Positions 1-9,554 of a stretch of 64,000 nucleotides of DNA are shown here, one piece after another. Source of the DNA: Rhodocyclaceae bacterium (GTDB lineage Bacteria > Pseudomonadota > Gammaproteobacteria > Burkholderiales > Rhodocyclaceae); assembly GCA_006218025.1 (NCBI GenBank), contig VBWA01000011.1, positions 1 through 64,000 of the forward strand, written 5' to 3'. Position 1 is the first letter of the stretch. Every line of letters starts with the position of its first letter. The notes below the pieces were generated by a model. It did not search any database. It saw only the letters and a program-made list of their open reading frames with translations, and had not been told where the DNA came from. The position numbers and the translations under genes are program-made.

Positions 1-1
1 C

Positions 2-298
2 GGCAATGCCTGGCGCCTCATCGCCGCGGCGCGCCTCGCCGGCGACGCCGCCGGCGGCGCCCTGCCCGCCGCGCAAGCCGCGCTCTCGATCGACCGCCAG
101 CTCGCACTGCCGGAAAAGATTGCCCGCGACTGGCTGCTGATCGGCGACATCCGGCGCAAAGTCGGTGCTGACGATACGGCGGCCGCCTACCGGCGCGCGC
201 TGGATGTGGCGAACGCGGCCGGTCTCGTCGACCTCGCCCGACAGGCCAAAGAAGCGCTGGCTGCCAACAACGAAGTTCTGCCGGAACGGAAACCCTAG
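2..298 (+). CDS. C-terminal part of an unidentified helical-repeat protein (5' end outside window)
   Basis: The window opens inside this frame; 98 codons remain before the TAG at 296-298, so the N-terminus is not seen. The visible part is rich in Ala, Leu and Arg and forms what look like TPR-type helix pairs (AAYRRALDVANAAG followed by LARQAKEAL). No domain can be named with certainty. It carries a copy of the dispersed 22-nt repeat at 158-182, read as K-V-G-A-D-D-T-A between two helices. The reading frame is supported by an uninterrupted open frame with GC-rich third positions. Function is unknown. Confidence 0.6.
   Translation, partial: GNAWRLIAAARLAGDAAGGALPAAQAALSIDRQLALPEKIARDWLLIGDIRRKVGADDTAAAYRRALDVANAAGLVDLARQAKEALAANNEVLPERKP
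158..182 (+). repeat. Dispersed 22-nt repeat, copy 1
   Basis: AAAGTCGGTGCTGACGATAC then GGCGG; in the sense direction of the host frame, read K-V-G-A-D-D-T-A. Confidence 0.8.
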
Positions 299-321
299 AA
301 CGAAAGTAGTAAACGACTGAC

Positions 322-349
322 TTGCCTATATGCATATTCTATGTAGAAT
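322..349 (+). promoter_or_regulatory. Candidate promoter with overlapping inverted repeat, upstream of the XRE gene
   Basis: TTGCCT (322-327) and TAGAAT (344-349) are 16 bp apart. The -10 hexamer is one arm of the inverted repeat ATTCTA-TG-TAGAAT (336-349), and ATATGCATAT (328-337) is a perfect palindrome. A dimeric regulator such as the adjacent XRE protein could bind here and autoregulate; that is inference. Confidence 0.45.
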
Positions 350-377
350 GATTTCACCCCCCTAGAAGGAGATCATC

Positions 378-596
378 ATGGCCCGCAAGAACAAACTCGA
401 TTTTTCCGACATCGCCGCTGCGCGCAAGAAGCAGAACCTGAACCAGAAGGACTTCTGGACGCGCTATGGCGTCACCCAATCGGGCGGCTCGCGCTACGAG
501 TCCGGCCGCAATATTCCGAAGCCGTTGGCCATCCTGTTGTGGCTGCATCGCTCGGGCAAGGTGACGGACAAGGATCTGGCAGACGCCCTGAAGTAA
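378..596 (+). CDS. Small XRE-family helix-turn-helix DNA-binding protein
   Basis: This 72-residue protein is almost entirely one helix-turn-helix domain of the Cro/C1 (XRE) type: about residues 10-60, with the recognition region around VTQSGGSRYESGRNIPKP, where the SRYESG segment matches the usual helix 3 and following turn. No second domain is present, so it is a single-domain repressor or activator. The ATG is preceded by AAGGAG at 365-370 with good spacing. A candidate promoter and a 14-bp inverted repeat lie just upstream, consistent with autoregulation. It stands between an unknown protein and a thioesterase; its targets are not evident. Confidence 0.8.
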   Translation: MARKNKLDFSDIAAARKKQNLNQKDFWTRYGVTQSGGSRYESGRNIPKPLAILLWLHRSGKVTDKDLADALK

Positions 597-652
597 GCAG
601 GAAGCCTTGAGCAAGCAGCCTGCAGAATCCGCGCGCTGCAGGAAGAGAAGCG

Positions 653-1117
653 ATGATGATGGAAACAGCGCGCGGCACGGTGCTTGAGTGGCAGCGCGAC
701 CGCATGGGCCACATCAATGTGCGCGCCTGTATGGAGTTCTTCGACGCGGCCAGCTGGCAGTTCTACGCCATGCTGGGGCTGACGGCGTCGCTGTTGCGCA
801 GCGGCGCCGTGAATCTGGCGGCGGTGCAGCAGAACATCAGTTACACGAAGGAACTCCATCCCGGCGACACGGTGGCCGTGCGCAGCGGCGTGCTGGAAAT
901 GCGCGACAAGGTGCTGCGCTTCCGCCATGAACTGATCAATACCGAAACGGGCGATGTCTGCTCGATCTGCGACTTTATGTCTCCGTGCGCTTGCGCCGGA
1001 GACGGTATCCACTCAGACACGGTGGTCTGCCTCGATCCGGAGACTCGCAGGTCGCGGCCCTTCCCGGACAATGTTGCAGCCAGGGCACGGGAATTGTTGC
1101 TGCCCGCGACTCCCTAG
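653..1117 (+). CDS. Hotdog-fold acyl-CoA thioesterase (4HBT/YbgC-like)
   Basis: The 154-residue protein begins with the pattern of 4-hydroxybenzoyl-CoA thioesterase relatives: VLEWQRDRMGHINVRACMEFFD places the family's Asp/His-Met-Gly-His-Asn segment at the start of the long hotdog helix. The family hydrolyses acyl- or aroyl-CoA thioesters in the cytoplasm. There are three possible starts (ATG at 653, 656 and, less well placed, later); GGAAGAG lies just ahead of 653. The C-terminal 35 residues, with several Cys and Arg, are less typical of the family. A second thioesterase follows after 24 nt, so the two are probably co-transcribed. The substrate is unknown. Confidence 0.72.
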   Translation: MMMETARGTVLEWQRDRMGHINVRACMEFFDAASWQFYAMLGLTASLLRSGAVNLAAVQQNISYTKELHPGDTVAVRSGVLEMRDKVLRFRHELINTETGDVCSICDFMSPCACAGDGIHSDTVVCLDPETRRSRPFPDNVAARARELLLPATP

Positions 1118-1141
1118 AATCCCAAACCTCACCTGCCCACC

Positions 1142-1624
1142 ATGAAGAAAGACACCGCGGCCGAAGCCGTGCCGGAGTTCGAGCCGGAATTCGTAGCCGG
1201 CCTGAAGAAGATTTTCGAGGAACTGATTGTCTTCAATCAAGTTCTGGGCCTGAAGATCACCTCGATCAAGCCAGACCGCGTTGCGGCGCGCATCGCGATG
1301 CGCCACGAACTGGTCGGCAGCCCCAACCGGCTCCATGGCGGCGTCATCAGCGCGGGGCTCGACGCGATGGGTGGCCTGGCCGTGATGGCGGCGATCGGCG
1401 CGCGCCACATGGACGAAGCGCCGGCCCAGCGCTTGCATCGCTTCGGCAAGCTGGGCACCATCGACTTGCGCATCGACTACCTGCGTCCCGGCATCGGCGA
1501 GCATTTCGAGTTGCGCGCCGAAGTCCTGCGCCTCGGCTCGCGCGTGGCGACCACCCGCATGGAGTTTCTCGGCGCCGACGGCAAGCTGCTGTCGACCGGC
1601 GCAGGCGCCTACATCGTTTCGTAA
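1142..1624 (+). CDS. PaaI/YiiD-type hotdog thioesterase
   Basis: This 160-residue protein carries the hallmark NRLHGGVISAGLDAMGG (about residues 60-77) of the PaaI-like hotdog thioesterases, in which the HGG turn starts the catalytic helix. A hydrophobic beta-sheet core follows, including IDLRIDYLRPG and the late strand GAGAYIVS. The first 35 residues form a charged helical extension. Family members hydrolyse medium- or short-chain or aromatic acyl-CoAs in the cytoplasm; the substrate here is not evident. It lies directly behind another hotdog thioesterase of a different subfamily and points toward the convergent cupin gene, ending 7 nt before it. Confidence 0.78.
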   Translation: MKKDTAAEAVPEFEPEFVAGLKKIFEELIVFNQVLGLKITSIKPDRVAARIAMRHELVGSPNRLHGGVISAGLDAMGGLAVMAAIGARHMDEAPAQRLHRFGKLGTIDLRIDYLRPGIGEHFELRAEVLRLGSRVATTRMEFLGADGKLLSTGAGAYIVS

Positions 1625-1631
1625 ATCCGTC

Positions 1632-2105
1632 TCACGCCGTGACCAGGGCCTTGACCATGGCCAGGTAGGGCGCCGCTTCCGGAGCGTATTCAGCAGGCGC
1701 CCACGGCGCCTTCTCGGCCGGAGTAAAGGGCAGATAGGGGCCGGCCTTGGCTTCGAGAAAAACCGTATCGGGTACCAGCGCCACGGCCGTGTGCCAAGTG
1801 CCGTGCGGAATGTCGACGCCGATCGCCGTACCGTCAGCGCCGACTTTCACGCTGCGCATTATTCCGCCCTGGTCGTCGAACAGAACCAGCGCGAGCAGGC
1901 CGCGCAGGACGACGAAGGTTTCGTCCTTGTTCGGATCGAGATGGCGATGCGGCGGGATGTAGGAATCGGTCTGCATGGCATTGAGCAGGCGATGCCCCGG
2001 ATGCTCGTCGTAGGGATGGAAGTTGCGGTTCTTGCGCCGGCGCGGACTGGCCGCCGCTTGCGCGCAGAGCTCGTCCAGCAGCGAATTGTCGATCAGGGTG
2101 ATCAT
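1632..2105 (-). CDS. WbuC-type cupin-fold metalloprotein
   Basis: A 157-residue single-domain cupin. The first metal-binding motif is seen in PPHRHLDPNKDETFVVLRG (two His, one Glu) and the second around PHGTWHTAV. The N-terminal NRNFHPYDEHPGHRLLNAM matches the WbuC family, members of which sit near O-antigen or sugar genes; no such cluster is here. The start overlaps the stop of dnaE by 4 nt (ATGA), so it is probably translated with dnaE. A dispersed repeat copy (1823-1847) supplies KVGADGTAI in the loop ahead of the second motif. The enzymatic role is unknown. Confidence 0.75.
   Translation of the reverse strand: MITLIDNSLLDELCAQAAASPRRRKNRNFHPYDEHPGHRLLNAMQTDSYIPPHRHLDPNKDETFVVLRGLLALVLFDDQGGIMRSVKVGADGTAIGVDIPHGTWHTAVALVPDTVFLEAKAGPYLPFTPAEKAPWAPAEYAPEAAPYLAMVKALVTA
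1823..1847 (-). repeat. Dispersed 22-nt repeat, copy 2
   Basis: Minus strand reads AAAGTCGGCGCTGACGGTAC then GGCGA. Sense orientation in the cupin gene, read K-V-G-A-D-G-T-A-I. Confidence 0.85.
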
Positions 2106-5100
2106 GGGTAGATGACCTTTACGTTCTCCGGCTGCAGCCAGTCGGCGAGCCCGGTGAGCAAGGCATCGTCGAGCCTGACGCGCCAGGTTTCGGGCAGCGG
2201 CAGTTCCGCCACGGCATCACCGTTGCGATAGGAGAGCCGCACCGGACAGGGCCCGTTGCGAAACGGCATCAGCAGGGCCTGCAGGCGCTTGGCGTCGGAG
2301 CCGCCGTTCATGGTCAGGCGCAGGCTGCGGGCAAAGCGGCCGCGCGCCTCGCCCAGCGTGTAGAGCTTGTCGGCGGTGATGCGCAGGCCACCGCTGTAGT
2401 CGTCCTTCTGCACCTTGCCTTCGACCAGCAGCAGCTCGTCTTCCTTGATCTTGGCGCGCTCGGCCTCCCACAGTTCGTTGAACACCGTGACCTCGAGCTG
2501 GGTGGTGCCGTCGTCGAGCGCCACCACGGCCATCTTGCCGCGGCGCGTCATCTGGGTGCGGGTGGACATCACGACGCCGGCCAGCAGCACCGGTTCGCGT
2601 TGCGGCTCGAGCTGGCCCAGGCGGCGCTTGACGAAAGCGGCGAGCTCGGCGGCGTAGGCGTGGTAGGGATGGCCGGAGAAGAAAAAGCCCAGCGCCGGCT
2701 TCTCGTTCATCAATTGTTCGCGTTCTGTCCAGCGCGCGACATCGACGTAATGCGCGGTGTCCTGCTGCGCTCCCGTGCCCATGTCGAACAGGCCGCCCTG
2801 CATGGCATTGCGCTCCGCCTGCTCCGCCGCTTCGAGCGCGACGCCGGTCGAGGCCAGCAGCTTGGCGCGATGGTCGTCGATCGCATCGAAGGCGCCGGCG
2901 CGGATCAGCGCCTCGATCACGCGCCGGTTCACCACACGCTTGTCGACGCGACGACAGAAATCGAACAGGTCGTGGAACGGACCGTTCTCAGTGCGCACCT
3001 TGAGAATCACCGAGAGCGCCGCCTCGCCGGTGCCCTTGATGGCCCCGAGGCCGTAGCGGATGGTCTTGCCATCCACCGGGCGGAAGCGGATGCCGCTCTG
3101 GTTGATGTCGGGCGGCAGGAAAATCAGGCCGTTGTCGATGGCGTCCTTGTAGAAGAACTGTACCTTGTCGGTGTTGGCCATTTCCGACGACAGCGTCGCC
3201 GCGGCGAAGGCGGCCGGATGGTGCTGCTTGAGCCAGCCGGTTTGATACGCGACCAGCGAGTAGGCGGCGGCGTGCGACTTGTTGAAGCCGTAGCCGGCGA
3301 ACTTCTCCATGACGTCGAAGATTTCGTTGGCCTGGCCGGCGCCGATGTTGTTCGCGCCCGCGCCTTCGACAAACACGGCGCGCTGCTGGTCCATCTCTTC
3401 CTTTTTCTTCTTGCCCATCGCGCGGCGCAACAGATCGGCGCCGCCGAGGCTGTAGCCGGCCACCACCTGCGCCGTCTGCATCACCTGTTCCTGGTACACC
3501 ATGATGCCGTAGGTGTTGCCGAGCACGCGCTCAAGGCTCGGGTGCGGATAGACCACCCGCTCGCGCCCGTGCTTGCGATTGACGAAGTTGGGAATGAAGT
3601 CCATCGGCCCCGGCCGGTACAGTGCATTCAGCGCGATCAGGTCTTCGAGGCGGTCGGGCTGCGCCTGCACCAGGGTTTCCTTCATGCCGCCCGATTCGAA
3701 CTGGAACACCGCCGTGGTGTTGGCGCTCTTGAATATGGCATCGTAAGTTTCGCGATCATCCAGCGGCAGGGTGGCGAGGTCGATGTCGACGCCCTCGACT
3801 TCCTTCGCCAGCCGCACCGCCTCGTCGAGGATGGTCAGCGTGCGCAAGCCGAGGAAGTCGAACTTGACCAGGCCCGCCTTCTCGACATCGTCCTTGTCGA
3901 ACTGCGAGACTACCGACTCGGCGCCGGCCGCCGCATACAGCGGACAAAAATCAGTGAGCTTGCCCGGCGCGATCAGCACGCCGCCGGCATGCATGCCGAC
4001 GTTGCGCGCAAGCCCTTCGAGCTTGAGCGCAAGGGCCCACAGATCGGCGACTTCCTCCTCGCCGTCGATGCGCTGCCGGATGATCGGCTCCTTGGCCAGC
4101 GCATCCGCCAGCGTGATGCCGAGTTCGTTGGGAATCAGCTTGGCGAACTGGTCGACGAAGTTGTAGCCGAGGTCGAGCACGCGGCCGACGTCGCGGATCA
4201 CCGCCTTGGCCGCCATGGTGCCGAAGGTGACGATCTGCGACACGGCGTGCGCGCCGTATTTCTTCTTGACGTAATCGATGACGCGGTCGCGGCCTTCCTG
4301 GCAGAAATCGATGTCGAAGTCGGGCATCGAGACCCGCTCCGGATTCAGGAAGCGCTCGAACAGCAGATCGTAGCGCAGCGGATCGAGATCGGTGATGCCG
4401 AGACTGTAGGCCACCAGCGAGCCGGCACCCGAACCGCGCCCGGGGCCAACCGGCACGCCGTTGTGCTTGGCCCAGTTGATGAAGTCGGCAACGATCAGGA
4501 AGTAGCCGGGGAAGCCCATCGTGATGATGGTCGCGATCTCGAAATCGAGGCGATCGACATAGGTCGGCCGCTGCTTTTCGCGCTCGGCGGCATCGGGATA
4601 CAGCAGTTCCAGGCGGCGCACCAGGCCAGCATGCGACTCGCTGGCGAGGAAGGCCTCCAGCGGCTCCCCGGCAGGGGTCGGGAAGTCGGGCAGGCGGCTC
4701 TTGCCGAGTTCCACTGTCAGGTTGCAGCGGCGGGCGATTTCGACCGAATTCTGCAATGCCTCGGGCAAGTCGGCGAACAGTTCCGCCATCTCGGCCCGGG
4801 TCTTGAAGTACTGCTCCGGGCTGTACTTCTTCGGCCGCCGCGTGTCGCCCAGCACATAGCCATCGGAAATGCAGACCCGCGCTTCGTGGGCCTTGAAGTC
4901 GTCGCGCTGGAGAAACTGCACCGGATGCGTCGCCACCAGCGGCAAACCGAGACGCGCCGCCAAGTCGGCACTGGCGGCGACCAGCACTTCGCTCGCCGCC
5001 GCGCTGTCGCGACCGGACGGGCGCTGCACCTCGATGTAATAGGCGCCGGGGAACAAGCTCGCCCAGACCTGGGCGCGCACTTCGGCCTGATCCAGCTTGC

Positions 5101-5560
5101 CGGCGCCGAGCAGCTGTCCGATGTCGCCCAGCGGCCCGCCCGACAGCGCGATCAAGCCGCTGTTGTCGCCCTGCGCGAGTTGCATGCGGGTGATCTCGGC
5201 GCGGCCATGACGGCGCGGCGCCAGATAGGCCGCCGTGAGCAGCTCGCACAGGCGCAGGTAGCCGGCGCGACTCTTCACCAGCAGCAGCAGGCGCGCCGGA
5301 CCGTCGTTCTTGTCCACCGCATCGTCGTCGCCGATCCAGACATCGCAGCCGATGACCGGCTTGATGCCCTTGCCGCGCGCCGCGGTGTAGAACTTGACCA
5401 TGCCGAACAAGTTGGCCAGGTCGGTGATCGCCAGCGCCGGCTGGCCGTCGGCCGCCGCCTGCGCGATCACCTCATCGATGCGCGTCAGGCCATCGCTGAT
5501 CGAGTATTCGCTGTGAAGACGGAGATGGACGAACTTGGGGAGAGGCGGCGAGGCGGACAT
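2102..5560 (-). CDS. dnaE: DNA polymerase III alpha subunit
   Basis: At 1152 residues this is close to the length of E. coli DnaE (1160). It has the N-terminal PHP domain (HLRLHSEYSISDGLTRID), the polymerase core with the catalytic aspartate motif PDFDIDF, the palm/fingers segment around GAGSLVAYSLGITDLDPL, the helix-hairpin-helix and beta-clamp-binding region, and a C-terminal OB domain (LLAGVVMSTRTQMTRRGKMAVV). It is the replicative polymerase catalytic subunit and works with the clamp loader, whose delta subunit (holA) is at 34.7 kb. The ATG at 5560 is the only good start. The downstream cupin overlaps it by 4 nt. No internal defect was seen. Confidence 0.97.
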   Translation of the reverse strand: MSASPPLPKFVHLRLHSEYSISDGLTRIDEVIAQAAADGQPALAITDLANLFGMVKFYTAARGKGIKPVIGCDVWIGDDDAVDKNDGPARLLLLVKSRAGYLRLCELLTAAYLAPRRHGRAEITRMQLAQGDNSGLIALSGGPLGDIGQLLGAGKLDQAEVRAQVWASLFPGAYYIEVQRPSGRDSAAASEVLVAASADLAARLGLPLVATHPVQFLQRDDFKAHEARVCISDGYVLGDTRRPKKYSPEQYFKTRAEMAELFADLPEALQNSVEIARRCNLTVELGKSRLPDFPTPAGEPLEAFLASESHAGLVRRLELLYPDAAEREKQRPTYVDRLDFEIATIITMGFPGYFLIVADFINWAKHNGVPVGPGRGSGAGSLVAYSLGITDLDPLRYDLLFERFLNPERVSMPDFDIDFCQEGRDRVIDYVKKKYGAHAVSQIVTFGTMAAKAVIRDVGRVLDLGYNFVDQFAKLIPNELGITLADALAKEPIIRQRIDGEEEVADLWALALKLEGLARNVGMHAGGVLIAPGKLTDFCPLYAAAGAESVVSQFDKDDVEKAGLVKFDFLGLRTLTILDEAVRLAKEVEGVDIDLATLPLDDRETYDAIFKSANTTAVFQFESGGMKETLVQAQPDRLEDLIALNALYRPGPMDFIPNFVNRKHGRERVVYPHPSLERVLGNTYGIMVYQEQVMQTAQVVAGYSLGGADLLRRAMGKKKKEEMDQQRAVFVEGAGANNIGAGQANEIFDVMEKFAGYGFNKSHAAAYSLVAYQTGWLKQHHPAAFAAATLSSEMANTDKVQFFYKDAIDNGLIFLPPDINQSGIRFRPVDGKTIRYGLGAIKGTGEAALSVILKVRTENGPFHDLFDFCRRVDKRVVNRRVIEALIRAGAFDAIDDHRAKLLASTGVALEAAEQAERNAMQGGLFDMGTGAQQDTAHYVDVARWTEREQLMNEKPALGFFFSGHPYHAYAAELAAFVKRRLGQLEPQREPVLLAGVVMSTRTQMTRRGKMAVVALDDGTTQLEVTVFNELWEAERAKIKEDELLLVEGKVQKDDYSGGLRITADKLYTLGEARGRFARSLRLTMNGGSDAKRLQALLMPFRNGPCPVRLSYRNGDAVAELPLPETWRVRLDDALLTGLADWLQPENVKVIYP

Positions 5561-5647
5561 GGCGCAGCAATTTTACTCCCCCGTCGCTGCCGGACAGCCG
5601 GATTTACTTCGCGTTTTTTCGGCGAAAAGTTCTCGTCGTGTGCCGGT

Positions 5648-6277
5648 TCAAACCGGTCGCTGGACCCAGTCGAGCAGCGGACGCCACTGCTCGATGTCCT
5701 TCTCCGCTCGGCTCGTCGGCAGCTCGAAGATGCTCATGCCGTGCGCCGCAGCCTGCACGTAGTTCTGCGTATCGCGCAGGTGGGCCACCACCGGCAGGCC
5801 GACGCCTTCGAGGAAGCGCTCCAGCTCGCCCGCCGCCCGGGTGCGTGCATCGACCCGCATGGCGACGATGGCGACGAAGGCCTCGTGCTTGCGGATTTCC
5901 TTCTCCTCGAACAACCGGTCGAGAAATTCGCGCGTGGCGAGGATGTCGAAAATCGAGGGCTGCAGCGGCACGATCACGCGCCGCACCATCTTGAGCACCT
6001 GGCCCAGCTTCTTGCCGTGCAATCCGGCCGGCGTATCCAGCACGACGTGGGTGGTGTCCTTCGGCGGCCGTGCCGGATGGTCCGGCTCGATGTCCCAGGT
6101 CGCGATGTGCGGCAGCGCCGGCGAACGCAGCTTGAGCCATTCGCGCGAGGACTGCTGGCGGTCGATATCGCCGAGCATGACGCGTTTGCCCTGCCCGGCG
6201 AAGAAACTCGCCAGATTGGTCGCCAGCGTCGTCTTGCCGACGCCGCCCTTGGGATTGGCGATCAGGAAGGATTCCAT
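5648..6277 (-). CDS. Orphan ParA/MinD-family ATPase
   Basis: This 209-residue protein starts MESFLIANPKGGVGKTT, a deviant Walker A motif with the signature lysine (KGGVGKTT, residues 10-17), and has a Walker A-prime-like segment MLGDIDRQQSSREW and VVLDTPAG. These identify a ParA-type dimerising ATPase. An in-frame upstream ATG at 6349 would lie inside the oxidoreductase gene and add an Arg-rich tail, so the start at 6277, 4 nt after that gene ends, is preferred. No ParB partner is adjacent; orphan ParAs position various cargos, and the cargo here is unknown. It lies between dnaE and the oxidoreductase in the same orientation. Confidence 0.85.
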   Translation of the reverse strand: MESFLIANPKGGVGKTTLATNLASFFAGQGKRVMLGDIDRQQSSREWLKLRSPALPHIATWDIEPDHPARPPKDTTHVVLDTPAGLHGKKLGQVLKMVRRVIVPLQPSIFDILATREFLDRLFEEKEIRKHEAFVAIVAMRVDARTRAAGELERFLEGVGLPVVAHLRDTQNYVQAAAHGMSIFELPTSRAEKDIEQWRPLLDWVQRPV

Positions 6278-6281
6278 CGGC

Positions 6282-7265
6282 TTAGGGCAACAGCACCGTC
6301 GAGCCCGTGGTCTTGCGCGCCACCAGGTCGATCTGGGCCTGCGCGGCATCCTTCAGCGCATAGGTCTGGTTGACCTCGATCTTGACCTTGCCCGAGGTGA
6401 CGACGTCGAACAGTTCGCCGGAGATGGCCAGCAGGTCACTGCGCTGCGCGATGTAGGTGAACAGCGTGGGCCGGGTAATGAACAGCGAACCCATCTTGGC
6501 CAGCAGGCCGAGGTCGAAAAGCGGCACCGGTCCGGACGCCGCGCCGAACAGCACCATCATGCCCAGCGGTTGCAGGCATTCGAGCGAGCCCATGAAGGTA
6601 TCCTTGCCGATCGAGTCGTACACCACGCGCACGCCCTTGCCCCCGGTGATCTCCTTCACGCGTTCGACGAAGTTCTCGCGCGTGTAGATGATCGCGTGGT
6701 CGCAGCCGTGCGCCTTCGCCAGCGCGGCTTTCTCGTCCGAGCTGACCGTGCCAATCACCGTGGCGCCCAGCGCCCGCGCCCACTGGCAGACGATGAGGCC
6801 GACGCCGCCGGCGGCGGCGTGGATCAGGATGGTGTCGCCGGCTTCGACCTTGCAGGTGCGGCGCAAGAGGTATTGCGCGGTCATGCCCTGCAGCATCATT
6901 GCCGCGCCGGTCTTGAAGTCGATGGCGTCGGGCAGCTTGACCAGGCGGTCGGCGGGGATGTTGCGCACTTCGGCATAAGCGCCGACCGGGCCGCCGGCAT
7001 AGGCAACGCGGTCGCCCACCTTGAGATCCGTGACCGCGCTGCCCACCGCCTCGACCACGCCGGCGGCTTCGAGGCCGATGCCCGAGGGCATGGGCAGCGG
7101 ATAAGCACCGGTGCGGTGGTAGATGTCGATGTAGTTGAGGCCGACGGCGTGATGCCGCACGCGCGCCTCCCCAGGCAAAAGCGGCGCCGTGTCGCCAGCG
7201 CCGACTTCTTCCCAGCGCAACACTTCGGGTCCGCCGATTGAATGGAAACGGATTGCGTGACTCAT
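6282..7265 (-). CDS. NADPH:quinone oxidoreductase (zinc-free MDR family)
   Basis: The 327-residue protein aligns along its length with the QOR branch of medium-chain dehydrogenases/reductases. It has an N-terminal GroES-like domain (GEARVRHHAVGLNYIDIYHRTGAY), the family segment GIGLEAAGVVEAVG, and the Rossmann-fold nucleotide site ILIHAAAGGVGLIVCQWARALGATVIGT. The zinc-binding cysteines of alcohol dehydrogenases are missing, as expected for QOR. It would reduce quinones or enones with NADPH in the cytoplasm. A dispersed repeat copy (7183-7208) encodes EVGAGDTAP near the N-terminus. It starts 4 nt after the malic enzyme stop and is probably in the same operon. Confidence 0.92.
   Translation of the reverse strand: MSHAIRFHSIGGPEVLRWEEVGAGDTAPLLPGEARVRHHAVGLNYIDIYHRTGAYPLPMPSGIGLEAAGVVEAVGSAVTDLKVGDRVAYAGGPVGAYAEVRNIPADRLVKLPDAIDFKTGAAMMLQGMTAQYLLRRTCKVEAGDTILIHAAAGGVGLIVCQWARALGATVIGTVSSDEKAALAKAHGCDHAIIYTRENFVERVKEITGGKGVRVVYDSIGKDTFMGSLECLQPLGMMVLFGAASGPVPLFDLGLLAKMGSLFITRPTLFTYIAQRSDLLAISGELFDVVTSGKVKIEVNQTYALKDAAQAQIDLVARKTTGSTVLLP
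7183..7208 (-). repeat. Dispersed 22-nt repeat, copy 3
   Basis: Minus strand reads GAAGTCGGCGCTGGCGACAC then GGCGCC. Sense orientation in the quinone oxidoreductase gene, read E-V-G-A-G-D-T-A-P. Confidence 0.85.
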
Positions 7266-7268
7266 GGT

Positions 7269-9554
7269 TCAGCCTTTCAGGTGATTTGCGTCGACGACGG
7301 CCAGCGCCGTCATATTGACCAGACGGCGCACTGTAGCAGTAGCGGTCAGGATATGCACGGGCTTGGCGGCGCCGAGCAGCACCGGCCCGACCGTGATGCC
7401 GTCGCCCGAGGTGGCCTTGATCAGGTTGAAGGAAATATTGGCCGCATCGACATTGGGCATGATCAACAGGTTGGCCTCGCCCTTGAGGCGGCAGTCGGGA
7501 TACAGCTTTTCGCGGATCTCCTGCGACAGGGCGGCATCGCCGTGCATCTCGCCGTCGACTTCGAGGCCCGGCGCGCGCTCCTCGATCAGGCGCCTCGCCG
7601 CCGCCATCTTCAGGGCCGACGCGGAGCGCAGGCTGCCGAAGTTGGAATGCGACAGCAGCGCCACCTTGGGTTCGAGGCCGAAGCGGCGCACTTCCCTGGC
7701 GGCCATCAGCGTGATCTCGGCGATCTGTTCCGCCGAAGGGTCGTCATTGACGTAGGTGTCGCAGAGAAACAGCGTGTGCCTGGCCAGCAGCAGCATGTTC
7801 ATCGCCGCAAAGCAATGCGCGTCCGCCGCCAGTCCGATGACGTCATTCACATGCTTGAGATGCTGCGCGTGGCGGCCGACCACGCCGCACAGCATGGCAT
7901 CGACATAACCACGATCGAGCAGCATGGCGCCGATCAGCGTCGGGTCCGAGCGCAGCGCCTGCTTGGCGCTGCCCGGCGTCACTCCCTGCCGTCCCATGAT
8001 CTCGTGATAGCCCTGCCACAACTCCTTGTAGCGCGGATCGGAATCCGGATTCACCACCTCGAAGTCGCGCCCCGCCACCAGGCGCAGGCCCGCGTCCTCG
8101 ATGCGCTTGCCGATCACCTCGGGACGGCCGATCAGCACCGGCTGCGCGAGGCCTTCGTCGAGCACCGCCTGCACCGCGCGCAGCACCCGCTCGTCCTCGC
8201 CTTCGCAGTAGATGACGCGGCGCGGCGCCTTCTTCGCCGCCTGGAACACCGGCTTCATGATGAAGCCCGAGTGATAGACGAAGCTGTTCAGCTTGTCGCG
8301 GTAGGCATCGAAGTCGGCGATCGGCCGCGTCGCCACGCCCGATTCCGCTGCGGCTTTCGCCACGGCCGGCGCGATCTTGACGATCAGGCGCGGATCGAAG
8401 GGCCGCGGGATCAGGTACTCGCGGCCGAAGGCCAGGCTCTCGCCGCCATAGGCCATCGCCACCACGTCGGAAGCCTCGGCCTGGGCCAGCTCGGCAATCG
8501 CGCGCACGGCGGCCAGCTTCATCTGCTCGGTGATGGTGGTCGCCCCGGCATCCAGCGCACCGCGGAAAATGAAGGGAAAGCACAGCACGTTGTTGACCTG
8601 GTTCGGGTAGTCCGAACGTCCGGTGGCGATGATCGCGTCGGAGCGCACGCTCTTGACTTCCTCGGGCAGGATCTCCGGCGTCGGATTGGCCAGCGCCAGG
8701 ATCAGCGGATTCGCAGCCATCTTCGCCACCATCTCGGGCTTCACCACGCCGCCCGCCGAAAGGCCGAGGAACACATCGGCATCGGCCATGACCTCGGTCA
8801 GCTTGCGCGCGTCGGTTTTCTTCGCGTAGCGGTCCTTGATCGGATCCATCAGCTTGGTGCGGCCTTGGTAGACGACGCCTTCGATGTCGGTGACCCAGAT
8901 GTTCTCCACCTTGACGCCGAGATTGACCAGCAGGTCGAGGCAGGCCAGCGCCGCCGCACCCGCGCCCGAGGTGACCAGCTTGACCTCGTCGATCTTCTTG
9001 CCGACCAGCGTCAGGCCATTGAGGATGAAGGCCCCGACCACGATCGCCGTGCCGTGCTGGTCGTCGTGGAATACCGGAATCTTCATCCGCTCGCGCAGTT
9101 TTGCCTCGATGTAGAAGCACTCCGGCGCCTTGATGTCTTCGAGGTTGATGCCGCCGAAAGTCGGCTCCATCGCCGCGATCATGTCGATCAGTTTGTCGGC
9201 ATCGGGCTCCAGCAGTTCGATGTCGAACACGTCGATGCCGGCGAATTTCTTGAACAGCACGCCCTTGCCTTCCATCACCGGCTTCGCCGCCAGCGGCCCG
9301 ATGTTGCCGAGGCCCAGCACCGCCGTACCGTTGGTCACCACGCCCACCAGGTTGGCGCGCGAGGTGAGCCGGCTGGCCATGGCCGGATCATCGACGATGG
9401 CATTGCAGGCGGCGGCCACGCCCGGCGAGTAGGCCAGCGCCAGGTCGCGCTGGTTGGTGAGGCCCTTGGTCGGCACCACCGCGATTTTTCCGGGTGTGGG
9501 CCACTCGTGATACTCGAGGGCGGCGGCGGAAAGATTTTCTTGTTCGTTGGACAT
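7269..9554 (-). CDS. maeB: NADP-dependent malic enzyme with phosphotransacetylase-like C-terminal domain
   Basis: At 761 residues it has the MaeB two-part layout. The malic enzyme half (about 1-430) has [34 protein letters not shown], the [10 protein letters not shown] motif and a [13 protein letters not shown] nucleotide site. The C-terminal half (about 440-761) resembles phosphotransacetylase and is regulatory in known MaeB enzymes. It decarboxylates malate to pyruvate with NADP, giving NADPH for biosynthesis. The quinone oxidoreductase starts 4 nt downstream and could use the NADPH, which is inference. The minus-strand start is ATG at 9554; there is no sign of damage. Confidence 0.95.
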   Translation of the reverse strand: MSNEQENLSAAALEYHEWPTPGKIAVVPTKGLTNQRDLALAYSPGVAAACNAIVDDPAMASRLTSRANLVGVVTNGTAVLGLGNIGPLAAKPVMEGKGVLFKKFAGIDVFDIELLEPDADKLIDMIAAMEPTFGGINLEDIKAPECFYIEAKLRERMKIPVFHDDQHGTAIVVGAFILNGLTLVGKKIDEVKLVTSGAGAAALACLDLLVNLGVKVENIWVTDIEGVVYQGRTKLMDPIKDRYAKKTDARKLTEVMADADVFLGLSAGGVVKPEMVAKMAANPLILALANPTPEILPEEVKSVRSDAIIATGRSDYPNQVNNVLCFPFIFRGALDAGATTITEQMKLAAVRAIAELAQAEASDVVAMAYGGESLAFGREYLIPRPFDPRLIVKIAPAVAKAAAESGVATRPIADFDAYRDKLNSFVYHSGFIMKPVFQAAKKAPRRVIYCEGEDERVLRAVQAVLDEGLAQPVLIGRPEVIGKRIEDAGLRLVAGRDFEVVNPDSDPRYKELWQGYHEIMGRQGVTPGSAKQALRSDPTLIGAMLLDRGYVDAMLCGVVGRHAQHLKHVNDVIGLAADAHCFAAMNMLLLARHTLFLCDTYVNDDPSAEQIAEITLMAAREVRRFGLEPKVALLSHSNFGSLRSASALKMAAARRLIEERAPGLEVDGEMHGDAALSQEIREKLYPDCRLKGEANLLIMPNVDAANISFNLIKATSGDGITVGPVLLGAAKPVHILTATATVRRLVNMTALAVVDANHLKG

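Noticed and set aside
2600-6373. Plus-strand open frame of 1257 codons opposite dnaE
   Set aside because: It is a shadow of dnaE and its neighbours: high GC gives long antisense frames. The product is His/Arg/Gln-rich with no domain, while dnaE is unmistakable.
9149-9173. GAAAGTCGGCTCC in the malic enzyme gene
   Set aside because: It encodes the conserved [12 protein letters not shown] region of malic enzymes; only the first 10 nt match.
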